Positions 32,331-42,105 of a DNA stretch of 64,000 nucleotides are shown here, piece after piece (within the stretch, counting starts at the first letter, position 1; each line of letters opens with the position of its first letter). The stretch covers positions 353,501 through 417,500 of the forward strand of contig JAWDGP010000459.1 of NCBI GenBank assembly GCA_033675545.1, written 5' to 3'. Under the pieces are notes generated by a model. That model worked only from the letters and a program-made list of their open reading frames with translations. It searched no databases and had not been told where the DNA came from. This DNA comes from Elysia crispata (lineage: Eukaryota > Mollusca > Gastropoda > Plakobranchidae). The position numbers and the translations under genes are program-made.

Positions 32331-34715
32331 ATTATCAATGTGTTGTGGACGGATTATTTCGAACAACAATATCACCAAGCAAGCTTAACTAAAGGGCTTT
32401 AGATCTGATTAATATACCCTTCGTGATCCTTTATCTGACATCTTGATAATTGTTTGTTCTGAATGTTAAATACTTCTATTTTCTTGGTTGTTTTCATTCC
32501 AATTTTTTAGAACGCATATAAATATTTTTACTTATGAATTTCTTTCTGTTTATTGGTTGATTCTCTGTTCAATTTTTCTCATATCTCTAAGAATAGGGCG
32601 GGATTTGTATATTTCACTAGGTATTGTTCAGCGATTTCCGATTAACTTGAGTGGCCGCTAATTGTTGTTTAACATTGAGTATTACAATTTTTACTACGTT
32701 TATACATTGCTCAATCCTGAGAAGCAAATATCTGGTTTTTAAAATACATGTATTTTTCTTAAGGCTTCTGAGAACTTGATAACTAGATGATATGAGCGAT
32801 CTCCGAACTCAATTTTTTTGCGTTTGTTCAGTGAAAAGTGATTCCGAGATTCTGAAAAAGTCCAGCCGCCCTATTTTTTAGCTCTTTGATCGTTAGATCG
32901 GTGAAAATGATGCCAGGCGAAGTCTTTTGCATTTTTTATATTAATGGGTTGATCATTCTGTCTTCTTCTGCTGGGATTTATTGGAAGATTGCAGTCTATT
33001 AATACTTCAATTTACTTTCTTGTCTTTGTTCATCTTTAGCCGCATGTTGCTGCTATTTTAGTCTTTCATTGTTCGGTAGATATCTAAAATAATGGAAATG
33101 GAAAAGAGGAATAGGAAATTAGAGAGATAGGCGGAGAGAAAATGTGGGGCCGTCAGGGGTAGAGAGATAGAATGATAGAAGGAAGAGAAGAGCTAGAGTG
33201 GGAAAGGAAGAGATCGTGAAAGGCAGAGCAATATTGGAAAAAAACACTATATGTTAAGCACACAGTGTGTCAATAAATGATAGTGTTTTATATGCCTATG
33301 AGTGATAAGAATTGTGCTATTTAACTTGCTTCGGAGAGGTCATTGTAACGATCTCTATTACGTTTTATCAAAAATTGACTTTGGCATGGAATTAACAATG
33401 GTGGCAAAGTATGATTATGATCGGACCGGATAAAGCCCTTCGTCACTTATAGGTTTGAATTTTATTCCAGGTTTCAAAGATTTGAAGAGGTGTGGAAGAC
33501 AAACATCCGTCCTTCTCTGTATCTTCATTTTTCTTCCACGTTTTATGTTTTTTTTTTATTATAATCTTGACTGTTGAGTTTTTTAATGTCGATACATGAT
33601 AGCATCAGTGAAAGAAAAAAAAATCAAGAGTTGTTGATAATAATGCACGGTAGATAAAATTAGTTGACAAAAAACGTCTCAACGTCTCTGAGATTTAAAA
33701 AAAAAATATCTTTTATCAGATTCTTAATTTTTTCCCCCTTTTTATTCTTTAACTTGAAAGAGAGATATTTTTTTTTTAAAATAGACGAAGAGAGAGTTAA
33801 TAACGTAAGAATTATTTGCATACTGTGCTGTAGTTTGCGTTGTTACCAATTGTTCACTTGTGAAATCTAAATGTAGTCAGTTTTATGTGCAGAAAGAAAT
33901 TTGTAAAACTATTTATTTGTAGAATATTATTCGGTAACTAAATTTACGCCTTAATGTTCCTAGCATCTACATAAACAAAAAAGAACTTGAAATGCTATAA
34001 AAATTAACACACATTCTGTGTGAATGTTGGACTATCATATTTTGCGGTCATTATTATCTAGGTTTATTTTAGTCAATTAATGAGTGAATGAGACCTATAA
34101 GAAATTTGCTCAGGCAAAAATGACGATTGAAAAATCTGATGAATTATTTGAGCTGAACGATGCAATGACTGATGTCGGTAGCTTAATCAAAATAACAATA
34201 GAGGTAGTGGTGAGTGGATAAGCATAGAGCGAGATAAACGAGAGGTTTACACCACAAATTAGCCATCGTAGGGAGGAAACAATAAAAAAAGTGTGGTGGC
34301 CTGAGAAAACCAGTCGCATGTCGGAAATTTTGGATATGGAGATATTAGACAAGTGGATGCACTAGATAATGCTGAACAGTTTGAATTTTGAAATTATCTC
34401 AATTAGGGGCTGAGTTATGGGCATTTTAGTGTCACGATGTCCAGAATCTTGAAACTGAGAAAAACGCGTTTAAAGTTAGTGGTTTAAATTTTGCTTATTT
34501 TGTGTAATTTTATCGCCCAAAGTTGCAATGTATCATATAGAAGCAGTTGAAACACTTATGAGGATGAATATTTATTATTAGTGTAAAAAACATGTAAAAA
34601 GAATTTCAGAGCAATTTTTGTCTTGCAAACAAAAAACATGTTGCGCAAACAATACATGCGAAGAAACAAGATAATACTGGAACCAATAGAACCAGGCAAG
34701 TTTGATGTTTTATTA
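32331..34715. other. Intergenic sequence left of the Polinton
   Basis: AT-rich sequence with no recognised gene. A segment of about 38 bp at 34293-34330 recurs in inverted orientation near 52815-52852, on the other side of the Polinton. Confidence 0.5.
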
Positions 34716-35170
34716 AGTAGTATAGAGAGGGGGGGTTCTGGCGCAGCTAGCACGAAAAACATACCACATCTACATGCACTCGGACCCCAATTCTGCATGT
34801 ACGGAAAACACGCCTGGCCTACATGCAGAATTACCCCAATTCTGCATGTAAACATATGGCGCTGGGGGGTTCTGGCGCAGCTTGTACGAAAAACATACCA
34901 CATCTACATGCACTCGGACCCCAATTCTGCATGTACGCAAAACATTTTTTTCGTACATGCGGCAATTCTGCATGTACACATCTGGCCGGTTTCGGTTTCG
35001 ATTATACAGAGGGGGGGTTCTGGAACAGCTAGCACGAAAAACATACCACATCTACATGCACCCCAATTCTGCATGTACGAAAATCACGCCCGACCTACAT
35101 ACACAATTACCCCAATTCTGCATGTACACATCTGGCCTACATACATAATTGTTTCAATTCTTCATGTACG
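34716..35170. repeat. Polinton left terminal inverted repeat
   Basis: The repeat is made of units that share ATTCTGCATGT (six clear copies, one inverted copy and one diverged copy) linked by stretches such as GGGGGGTTCTGG and ACGAAAAACATACCACATC. It pairs with the right repeat. The outer 135 bp are identical to it, after which the left copy lacks one 41-bp unit present on the right and shows scattered substitutions. Confidence 0.9.
34820..34850. repeat. Perfect hairpin in the left terminal repeat
   Basis: TACATGCAGAATT (34820-34832) and AATTCTGCATGTA (34838-34850) are perfect 13-bp complements around the 5-base loop ACCCC. The same hairpin lies in the right repeat at 50259-50289. Confidence 0.9.
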
Positions 35171-36128
35171 CAAAACACATCTGTCCTACATACGCGCAAC
35201 TACCATTAACCAGACGAGGGGCAACAACAAAAAAATCAACCAGAGGCCGGCCTACATGCACAATGTACGCGAAGCCTTTGCCGCGGCACCCACCCCCACA
35301 CCTATGCCCAGCGCAGCCCCCAAGGCTAGTTTCAAGATAGGAAAAAATTCGGAGGACAGATAAAAAAAAATGGAACCAGGCCTAGAGCGCAGCTTGTTAG
35401 ATGTGGAGCCCCAGGGACGGTCTTTTAAGAACACGGTATCCATAGCAACGCGGCGTTCATTTATGAACGCGGGCTATTACCAAACTCCCCTCTCTCACTT
35501 CATAGAGCGAGTACAGCCTTAACACGGCGCGAGCGGCGGCGAAGCCACCCCAACAGCCACTTGCTCTCAGATCCTGGGCCAGCCAACTTGTTTCTGAGTA
35601 ACTGTGTATGGAGGCGGGCTGTGAGTTGGCACGTCGGCAACACAGCCCTTCGTGCCGTGGCCTCACAAAGCAGTTTATGGCGCAGCCATTTTCTTCATGA
35701 AGAAAATGGCTCTGGCTTCGCCTCTCTGAATAAGCGCTTTCTCGTCTAGAGTGGGATGCGTGACAACTTACAGCTTATATATAAGCTGATAGGCACCACA
35801 ATCCATAATTGTGAATATTCCGCTACATCCTGCTATATTACAACAGCTGTACCTTCTAGAAGCCAGATAAGACTGATGGTGCAATGTACACACAACCAGC
35901 TAACTAGAAGCCGGATAAGAGACTGATGGTGCAATGTACACACTAGTACAGGGGGTCAAAGTCCAACTATAGCACACTGGCCAGGCTGGCTGATCAAACC
36001 AGGAATTAAATAGGCGAGTTGTGGTTCAAGGGGCATAAATAAGAAAAATGTGGACGAAAGTTAGTCTTACAGAGTTACGGAGTATAGAGGCGGGCTGTAT
36101 GGCGTATGTTGTCGCCGCTTAAAGAAGA
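35171..36128. other. Polinton subterminal non-coding region with internal duplications
   Basis: No gene was recognised. A stretch of about 75 bp at 35680-35750 (CTCTGAATAAGCGCTTTCTC) resembles the 3' end of the neighbouring gene at 36133-36208 (CTCTGAATAAGCGCTTCCTC), so it looks like a partial duplicate. A tandem duplication of about 48 bp lies at 35858-35940, where GACTGATGGTGCAATGTACA occurs twice. Confidence 0.6.
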
Positions 36129-36769
36129 CTAAGGTGCAGCCAATTTCTTCATGAAACTGGCCCTGGCCTCGTCCCGGCCTCTCTGAATAAGCGCTTCCTC
36201 GTCGAGAGTGACCGCGGCATGCGCCTTTTTTGCCCTATCCCGAATTTCTGCCTTCATCTGGGTATATTTGTGGACCTCATCAACAACTATGCGGAATTCT
36301 TCATCAGAGATCTGACCATCTGTGAGTGCTCTCGAGACATGGGCGGATATGGAGTTGAGTTTACTGCCAGCAAGAATCATAATTTCGTCGTGCTTTTTTG
36401 CCTTCACCGAGAGCCGGCGGCTGACAAATTTACCGGCGACACCGAGGAGTCCGCAGCCCAAGGCTGCAACCTCAAGCCCCAGTACAACCGGGGCTGCTAT
36501 GATCGTGGACAGGAGGCCCACACCTCCAATGCCCATCCCCAGAGTAGCGCCGTGTCGACAGCATCTACAGCGTTAATCCCGCGCCGGTATTTCTTAAAGA
36601 GCTGGGAGTGTCTATCTTTTTCGTCTTCGAGGTGCTTACGAAGTCGCGAGATCTCCTGGAGTCGGAAGTACTGATCTGGCCGTTGCGGGATGCCGCCGGC
36701 AACATTGCCTTCATCGGGCAGCTCTGGGTAGAGAGCGCCCGATGGGGCTGTTGGAGTAACTTGCTTCAT
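36129..36769 (-). pseudogene. Conserved Polinton membrane-associated protein region, broken
   Basis: Reads on the minus strand as a protein I recall from Polintons of cnidarians and molluscs. It has a charged helical N-terminal part, a glycine- and alanine-rich hydrophobic stretch (LLSTIIAAPVVLGLEVAALG) and a charged helical C-terminus with ALTDGQISDEEFR. Function is unknown; the hydrophobic segment suggests membrane association. It is the last gene of a leftward three-gene cluster with 36794-37441 and 37438-38124. The region looks broken, with about one break. Confidence 0.65.
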
Positions 36770-36793
36770 TGTATTTTACCACCAATGTGTCAT

Positions 36794-37441
36794 CTACAAG
36801 TCAAGTTCAATTAGGAGGGAGACCAATGCGCTCGCGATTTCGGGGGTGGACGAGGCTGATCTAAAGTTTATTTTGTCGCCTTGCTGCAGCGCCAGAGGGG
36901 TTGAAAATATAGAAATACCGCAGGCTTGGCCCGGGGGCTTGATCGTACCATATAACGGGTTTTCCATCCCGTTGACCGAAATATTGACAAGGGCGGAGGA
37001 GATTAAGTTGTGAGGTGCTGTTGTCGACAGCCCCATACGAAGGACCCTACCTGCGGCCATCATGGGGTAGCCCCCATCTGCAAGGCCCCTAGCTGCGTCG
37101 CTGCCAAATGACCACTCGTATCGGTTATCGAGCATAGACCGTTTCTGTTCGGCCCACACAGTTATAATAGGCTTACGCCTATCTACCGCGGCTTCGAAAG
37201 CATCAGCCGCCGTTTTCACGACCTGGTTCCATGAAGTAGCCTCATCACCTTTGTATGGCCGTAGGTCTCTGGGCAGCCCACGCACCAGTTGCCCCTCCAT
37301 GTCCAGATCACCACTCATGGTGTCGCCCGCCTTCAGGACACGGAGGCCGTCTTGGGCATCTACGTAGTCTTTTTTAGCATAGCCAGATAGGACTTCGGCC
37401 AGGTCAGGCCCGCGGCTGATCCTCTCGCCGAAGATACTCAT
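36794..37441 (-). CDS. Fibre-like (receptor-binding-type) protein, 215 aa
   Basis: Minus-strand gene of 215 residues in the Polinton. Residues 37-57 contain KAGDTMSGDLDMEGQ, which resembles the AGDTMTGDLDM repeat found in many phage and viral tail-fibre shafts. The last roughly 130 residues are a glycine- and serine-rich, beta-type region that could form a head domain (NISVNGMENPLYGTIKPPGQ). I infer a trimeric spike or fibre on a virion vertex. The start codon overlaps the stop of the upstream gene by four bases (ATGA), so the two are probably co-expressed. It looks whole. I do not know a named homologue. Confidence 0.6.
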   Translation of the reverse strand: MSIFGERISRGPDLAEVLSGYAKKDYVDAQDGLRVLKAGDTMSGDLDMEGQLVRGLPRDLRPYKGDEATSWNQVVKTAADAFEAAVDRRKPIITVWAEQKRSMLDNRYEWSFGSDAARGLADGGYPMMAAGRVLRMGLSTTAPHNLISSALVNISVNGMENPLYGTIKPPGQACGISIFSTPLALQQGDKINFRSASSTPEIASALVSLLIELDL

Positions 37442-38124
37442 TTTCTGGCGACGAGTTCAAGCGTAACGTGTATCGGGAGATCTTGATTGGAAATTGCTTT
37501 ACCATGTGCATCCCTAATCGAGACCTTTAACTCGCTTATCGTTCCATCGCGAAGGCGTTTAAATTCGGGGCACTCCATTCGGACCGTGTTAATGTCCCCG
37601 AAGGCGTGTCGCCCCAACCCGACGCAGGCCAGGAGTGTCGAAGGAGCCCCATCGGCGATATTTCCGGATGTGTTGAGTTCTTCGAGATGGACCCACAGCA
37701 TTTGCCGCGTCGCAAAGTTTACAGGGCGATCGCCCGTATACACGCCGGCGTCGAGCCAGACTCCGCCCAAGCCGTCGTCCAGGCCGAGAAGCGCCAGCAA
37801 GCCGTCGGATAGACGGATTTCCTGCTCGAGGGCAACTTCTAGGGTGATCAAACCGCTTTCTCGACTCACCGCTAGCGTGTGCGTGGTCCCCTTGAGAACC
37901 TCCTTTAGCCGGTCGAACCCATACAGACCGGGCGGGATGTTGAGGATTTCTTCTGACCCCCCAGTAAATCTCCAAGAAAATTTCTCCCCCTTTTCAATAT
38001 TGTACCACCCCGCCGCGAAGGTTATCGATCGCAAACCAATGGAGAGGCGTCCATCGCGGTTGTCGATGCACCGCTGGAGGGGGATCGCCTCCCCCCTTTG
38101 AACGTTCGAAAGCGTGTGGAACAT
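37438..38124 (-). CDS. Putative beta-rich minor capsid or capsid-associated protein, 228 aa
   Basis: Minus-strand gene. An upstream ATG at 38181 exists, but I prefer 38124 (MFHTLSNVQRGEA) because it faces the plus-strand start at 38138 and removes an unrelated hydrophobic lead. The C-terminal half has the pattern MLWVHLEELNTSG, CPEFKRLRDGTISELKVSIR, then HVTLEL. I associate this with jelly-roll-type or penton-associated proteins of Polintons. Its position next to the fibre-like gene supports a virion role. The identity is an inference; a role in vertex assembly is possible. It looks whole. Confidence 0.5.
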   Translation of the reverse strand: MFHTLSNVQRGEAIPLQRCIDNRDGRLSIGLRSITFAAGWYNIEKGEKFSWRFTGGSEEILNIPPGLYGFDRLKEVLKGTTHTLAVSRESGLITLEVALEQEIRLSDGLLALLGLDDGLGGVWLDAGVYTGDRPVNFATRQMLWVHLEELNTSGNIADGAPSTLLACVGLGRHAFGDINTVRMECPEFKRLRDGTISELKVSIRDAHGKAISNQDLPIHVTLELVARK

Positions 38125-38137
38125 ATGGCCCAATATT

Positions 38138-39460
38138 ATGAATGCGAAAGCTTTCAAGTTTAATAGTGAAGCCAAGTACAATCCCGGCCTTCAAAAAACC
38201 GCGGCTCGCGATGTTGGCAATCTTAGAAAAGGCCGGGTTCGGGTCCAGGCCGACGACCCGCAGAAATTCTTCGAGGCTAAGTACCCCGATATCTTCGAAC
38301 ACTATATTATGCCTAAGAGTTATTCAGACAAATGGCTCCAGGCGTGGCGTACAACACCGATGCAGTTTTGGCAGAACCAGTTAAACTTCGCCGTTTGGTG
38401 CGCCACCACAGGTTGTGGAGTTTCGGTGGAGGACCATTTGACTCTCGATGATGGCTTTCTGCAGTCTGTCTACCGCTTTCATGTGTACTACCAAATACGA
38501 CGTATACTGGAAGAGATACAGGCCCCACTACCTTATGATGAGACATGGAATGCGATGGAAAACTCTTACGACCGCAAGGGGTACGAGAAAATCTGCGACG
38601 AATTCGGTGTCTCCCCGAACTCCGATTGGAGGGTCAGTGGCCCCAACCAGGGGTTCGGCCCCGTTTTCTATTATTGGGTCAGCAGAGGATATATCAAAGT
38701 AATCGACGTGCATAGAAAGGCCCCTGACGGGGAGTATGACCCGAAGGAAATGTCGTTTACACTCCCGACACAGGGCCCCATTACCCACGTGGACTACTTT
38801 GAGCAGGAGACCGACGTTGTGTCCCGGGCTTGGAGATTGTTCATGCTCAATAAGTCAGATGGATTAACCCGCCCCGGGGTCGAGAGGTTGGCTGATAGTA
38901 TCCAGACTTACGTATGGTCCGTTCTAACCGCCCAGGTCCAGATCCGCACAGGCATTCTTGGCACCGCGGCGGCCTTCCGTGCGCAAACACAGTTTAAGAC
39001 GAACATAGAAACTGCCATTACTTCTCCTGTGGACGCCCAAGCAGCAATAAACCGTTATCAGGATGTCGTGCAAAATGCCAGCTCTGAGATCAACTTTTCC
39101 TTTGGGGAGGGTCTTGTCATGGCCCCAGGAGACCTGCTCCTCCGTATTGGTAAGATAGTGGGCTACAACAACAATATAATAGTCGCCACCAGCGCACAGA
39201 GACTGGGCCTTAATAAAGGCCTAAATAAAAGTGTTGCCCCCCCAGACTCGAAAAACGACACCGGTGAAAAGGGGTTAGTTAAACCGATGGGCGCCGATTC
39301 AGAGGCGGCCACCAGCCAGCACCCAGCCACCGCAAAGCCGACCCCCGCTATAACAATGGCCGCAGACAAAGTAGACCACGAGGCCCACGAGGACGAAAAA
39401 ACAGCCCTCATCGTGGGCAGTATTGCCATCGGCCTAGGACTGCTTTGGTTTCTTAGGTAG
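38138..39460 (+). CDS. Large conserved Polinton protein of unknown function, 440 aa
   Basis: Plus-strand gene. The in-frame ATG at 38138 (MNAKAFKFNSEAKYNPGLQ) is preferred over 38114 because it does not overlap the divergent gene. Recognisable conserved blocks are FWQNQLNFAVWCATTGCGVS, SYDRKGYEKICDEFGVSPNS, QTYVWSVLTAQ and SEINFSFGEGLVMAPGDLLL. After a proline- and threonine-rich linker there is a single C-terminal membrane segment (ALIVGSIAIGLGLLWFL) a residue before the stop. I recall homologues only as unannotated proteins from invertebrate Polintons. A membrane-anchored structural role is an inference. It overlaps the convergent gene at 39434 by 27 bases and looks whole. Confidence 0.75.
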   Translation: MNAKAFKFNSEAKYNPGLQKTAARDVGNLRKGRVRVQADDPQKFFEAKYPDIFEHYIMPKSYSDKWLQAWRTTPMQFWQNQLNFAVWCATTGCGVSVEDHLTLDDGFLQSVYRFHVYYQIRRILEEIQAPLPYDETWNAMENSYDRKGYEKICDEFGVSPNSDWRVSGPNQGFGPVFYYWVSRGYIKVIDVHRKAPDGEYDPKEMSFTLPTQGPITHVDYFEQETDVVSRAWRLFMLNKSDGLTRPGVERLADSIQTYVWSVLTAQVQIRTGILGTAAAFRAQTQFKTNIETAITSPVDAQAAINRYQDVVQNASSEINFSFGEGLVMAPGDLLLRIGKIVGYNNNIIVATSAQRLGLNKGLNKSVAPPDSKNDTGEKGLVKPMGADSEAATSQHPATAKPTPAITMAADKVDHEAHEDEKTALIVGSIAIGLGLLWFLR

Positions 39461-40771
39461 CAGCCACTCGCGTGCCGCCACAAGCAGTAAGCCCCCGACA
39501 GCCAGAAGAACAGCCCAAAGATTACTAGATAACCAGACCGCGGTTTTCCCGAGGAGAGACAGGAGCCAGGAGACGATCGAGCCAATGATCCCCGGGAGGG
39601 CGGCGGCCGCCTTGCCAGCCAGCTTGGCCAGGATTCTTCCGAGACTTTGGAGTTGTTGTTTGATCCACTCTTTGGCCCCGCCCTTTCCGGGGGGCTGCGG
39701 TGGCTGGGGTGGGGCGGCGGCGCCACCGCCCGGGATAGCGAGGACTATTGTAGAAATAATCATCCCGAGGGCCGTAAGGGTCGACACGATCGTGATTCCC
39801 TGCTCACGAAAGAGGGTCTTTATTCGATCGGCGAGGGTTTTGTCCTCATGTAGAATCCGGTGCAGGGTTTCACGTATACGACTGATCTGGGACCGGAGAG
39901 CCTCCCTGGTGGACGAAGCGGCCTCAAGGCGGGCGGCCCTTTCATCCTGTCGTTGACGCAGGAGTTTGGCAATGCGGTCTTTATCAGTCTCGTTCTGGGC
40001 CTCTTCTAGCTTGCGTTTTTCCAAGGCGATTTCTTTATCCAGTTCCGAGAGCTTGGCTAGATTGTTTGTGAGTTCCCCCCGGATCGTTTCCAGGGCCCGG
40101 CAGATGCCCAGAAATTCGCGTTGGGTCATTGGGGGAACGCCGGGCCGTTCTGGAACAACGAAGATATTTCCCGCGGTCTGAACAGCGGCCTCGACCTTTA
40201 TAATGGTCTCCTCAAGATCTTCGATCGGGGCTGTTGGTATTTTCGAGGCCGTCTCGTCCATTTGCTGGTCGGTTTTTTTGAGGACTGCATTATCCTGGGA
40301 AGAGAGGTTGTTGCTCTTGTAGACGCCCAACGCCTTAGCTACATCGACGCGGTACCTTTTGATAGTCGAGGGTGCGAGGAACTCCCCAGGCTTAATCTTG
40401 CTGGTTAGGAGGAGCCATTTATTCCCCCACCTTAGCCAGAGATCACCCTTTTTCGAAGATGCGAACTCTAGGTTTTGCTGCACTTCCCCCCTCTCTCTCT
40501 GCCATCTATCTACGAGAGCCTTTGTATGTTGTGCATCAGCAAGATCTTCTTGAGAAACACCTGATGGGACGCTACTGGCAGCCCATGAGGGCTTTTCATT
40601 TTGGGCCTCCAATACGTCTTCGGGAGGTTCAATGAATGAGGTATCAGCGTAGCCGCCCGTGGCTTCGGGAGGAGTATAAACATCGAGGGGGATGTAATCA
40701 TCGGCAAAAGCACCAGGGTTAACGTCAGCTCTGGTATGACCAAACGTAACATCCTCGGGACGTACCTCCAT
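39434..40771 (-). CDS. Coiled-coil and membrane protein of the Polinton, 445 aa
   Basis: Minus-strand gene of 445 residues. The N-terminal 100 residues are acidic and look disordered. Residues from about 230 to 310 are rich in K, E, L and R with heptad-like spacing (ELDKEIALEKRKLEEAQNET), so a coiled coil is likely. A hydrophobic segment (GITIVSTLTALGMIISTIVL) and a proline-rich linker follow. The C-terminus has amphipathic and membrane-type segments (AAALPGIIGSIVSWLLSLL, LWAVLLAVGGLLLVAA). Similar proteins occur in invertebrate Polintons without a known role. It is divergent to the capsid gene, with 47 bp between start codons, and looks whole. Confidence 0.7.
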   Translation of the reverse strand: MEVRPEDVTFGHTRADVNPGAFADDYIPLDVYTPPEATGGYADTSFIEPPEDVLEAQNEKPSWAASSVPSGVSQEDLADAQHTKALVDRWQRERGEVQQNLEFASSKKGDLWLRWGNKWLLLTSKIKPGEFLAPSTIKRYRVDVAKALGVYKSNNLSSQDNAVLKKTDQQMDETASKIPTAPIEDLEETIIKVEAAVQTAGNIFVVPERPGVPPMTQREFLGICRALETIRGELTNNLAKLSELDKEIALEKRKLEEAQNETDKDRIAKLLRQRQDERAARLEAASSTREALRSQISRIRETLHRILHEDKTLADRIKTLFREQGITIVSTLTALGMIISTIVLAIPGGGAAAPPQPPQPPGKGGAKEWIKQQLQSLGRILAKLAGKAAAALPGIIGSIVSWLLSLLGKTAVWLSSNLWAVLLAVGGLLLVAAREWLLPKKPKQS

Positions 40772-40818
40772 GGTTTTTTTGTATTGAAGATCAGTTTACC
40801 CGAGTTCAATATATTATC

Positions 40819-42105
40819 ATGGCTTCGAGCGCATACGGGAAAAAACTCAATCCTTACCGCCGTCTCCGCGAGCCCCTTGGGGTCAAGGCTGTGCGGCAGT
40901 CAGTTGTTGTCACCAACAACCCGGCGGCGATTGATCAGAACCAGCAGTTGCTGGTCCGCTTCCCAAATCTGGGGAGCAGTGACGTTGTCGTGCCCGGATC
41001 CGCGAGACTGGCGTTCACCATCTCGCTGACCTCGACCGACGACAACCGGACCCTGGTCCAGAATATAGGCCGCGCCGTGGTCAAGAAATTGGCCATTAAA
41101 ATCTCCGGCAACGAGGTGATGTCTATCGATGACAGCGACGTATATTACTGCTATTAAGACCTCTGGAAGACCGCTCGAGAGCGGGAGAACGCCCAATACC
41201 AGGGAATTGACACTACTACCAACCGAAACGCGACCAAACTTCGTGTCGGCGCAGGAGACGCTTCGAACGTTGCCGTCGACCAGGCCATCGCCACCGCGTA
41301 TGGAAACCGCTTCTTCGTGCCGCTGGACTTCGAACTGCTCGAGTCCCACATGCCCTTCCACCAGGCGGCCCTTGGGGACCGCCTCGAATACGAACTCACT
41401 TTCAACGACTACAGTCGAGTCATAGCGGCCAATGGTGACGGCAGCTACACGATCGATAACATCTGCCTCGAGTTCGACAAGGTCATCAACGAGAGCCTCG
41501 CCCGAAATATCCGCAACCAGTACGCTAGCTCCTTGGCGATCCTGTACGACCGCGTTCTGCGCCACCGCAAGATCCCAGCCAACAAAAGCGACACGCTCTG
41601 GAACATAAATCTCAACGTCCCCGCGCGTTCCATGAAGGGTGTTCTTATGTTATTCGAGGACCCCGCAGCTGCCTACAAGCGCGACACCGAGGCTTTCTAC
41701 AACCCCCAACTTACCAAGGTCGAGGTCACAATCGAGGGCGTCCCGAATCAATTGTACAGCCAGGGGCTCCGCGCGTACCAACAGTGGGACGAATCCAAAA
41801 AGCTTTACGCAGGCGGTCATAAGTGGAGCCCCGTGACAGGCGCGGTCGCGAAAGACCTTGCTCTAGCGGACGTGTCTCTAGGCGAGTACTTTACCAGTAA
41901 GTACTGCCTGTGGCTGGACCTGCGGTCTAGTGATGACGATCAGCTACACGGCAACGGGCGTCGCGTAGAGAACGCCAGCGAAGGTATTACCATCCAGATC
42001 ACCAAGAAGGCCGAGTCCGCTGGCGCTTTGAACATCTATTTGTACGTGGTCATGGATGCCCAACTTAACCTGGAGGATGACCGCATCGTCTCCGTCCTTT
42101 ATTAG
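40819..42105 (+). pseudogene. Polinton major capsid protein (double jelly-roll) region, broken
   Basis: This region reads as the Polinton/adintovirus major capsid protein, the hexon-like double jelly-roll that forms the icosahedral shell. The N-terminus (MASSAYGKKLNPYRR) and the C-terminal LNIYLYVVMDAQLNLEDDR are typical of this family, as is the position immediately before the packaging ATPase. Its C-terminal end overlaps the ATPase start in another frame. The copy looks broken, with about one break; the rest reads well, so the damage seems recent. Confidence 0.8.

Noticed and set aside
34623-35363. 246-codon open frame across the Polinton left end
   Set aside because: It runs through the terminal repeat array and its translation just repeats the units (NSACT, HLHALGP). 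Equivalent open frames appear in several frames at both ends.
37487-38101. 204-codon plus-strand open frame in the Polinton
   Set aside because: It is the antisense shadow of the minus-strand gene at 37438-38124, which has the better protein composition and gene context.
40900-41565. 221-codon minus-strand open frame
   Set aside because: It lies antisense to the capsid gene region and has no recognisable domain.
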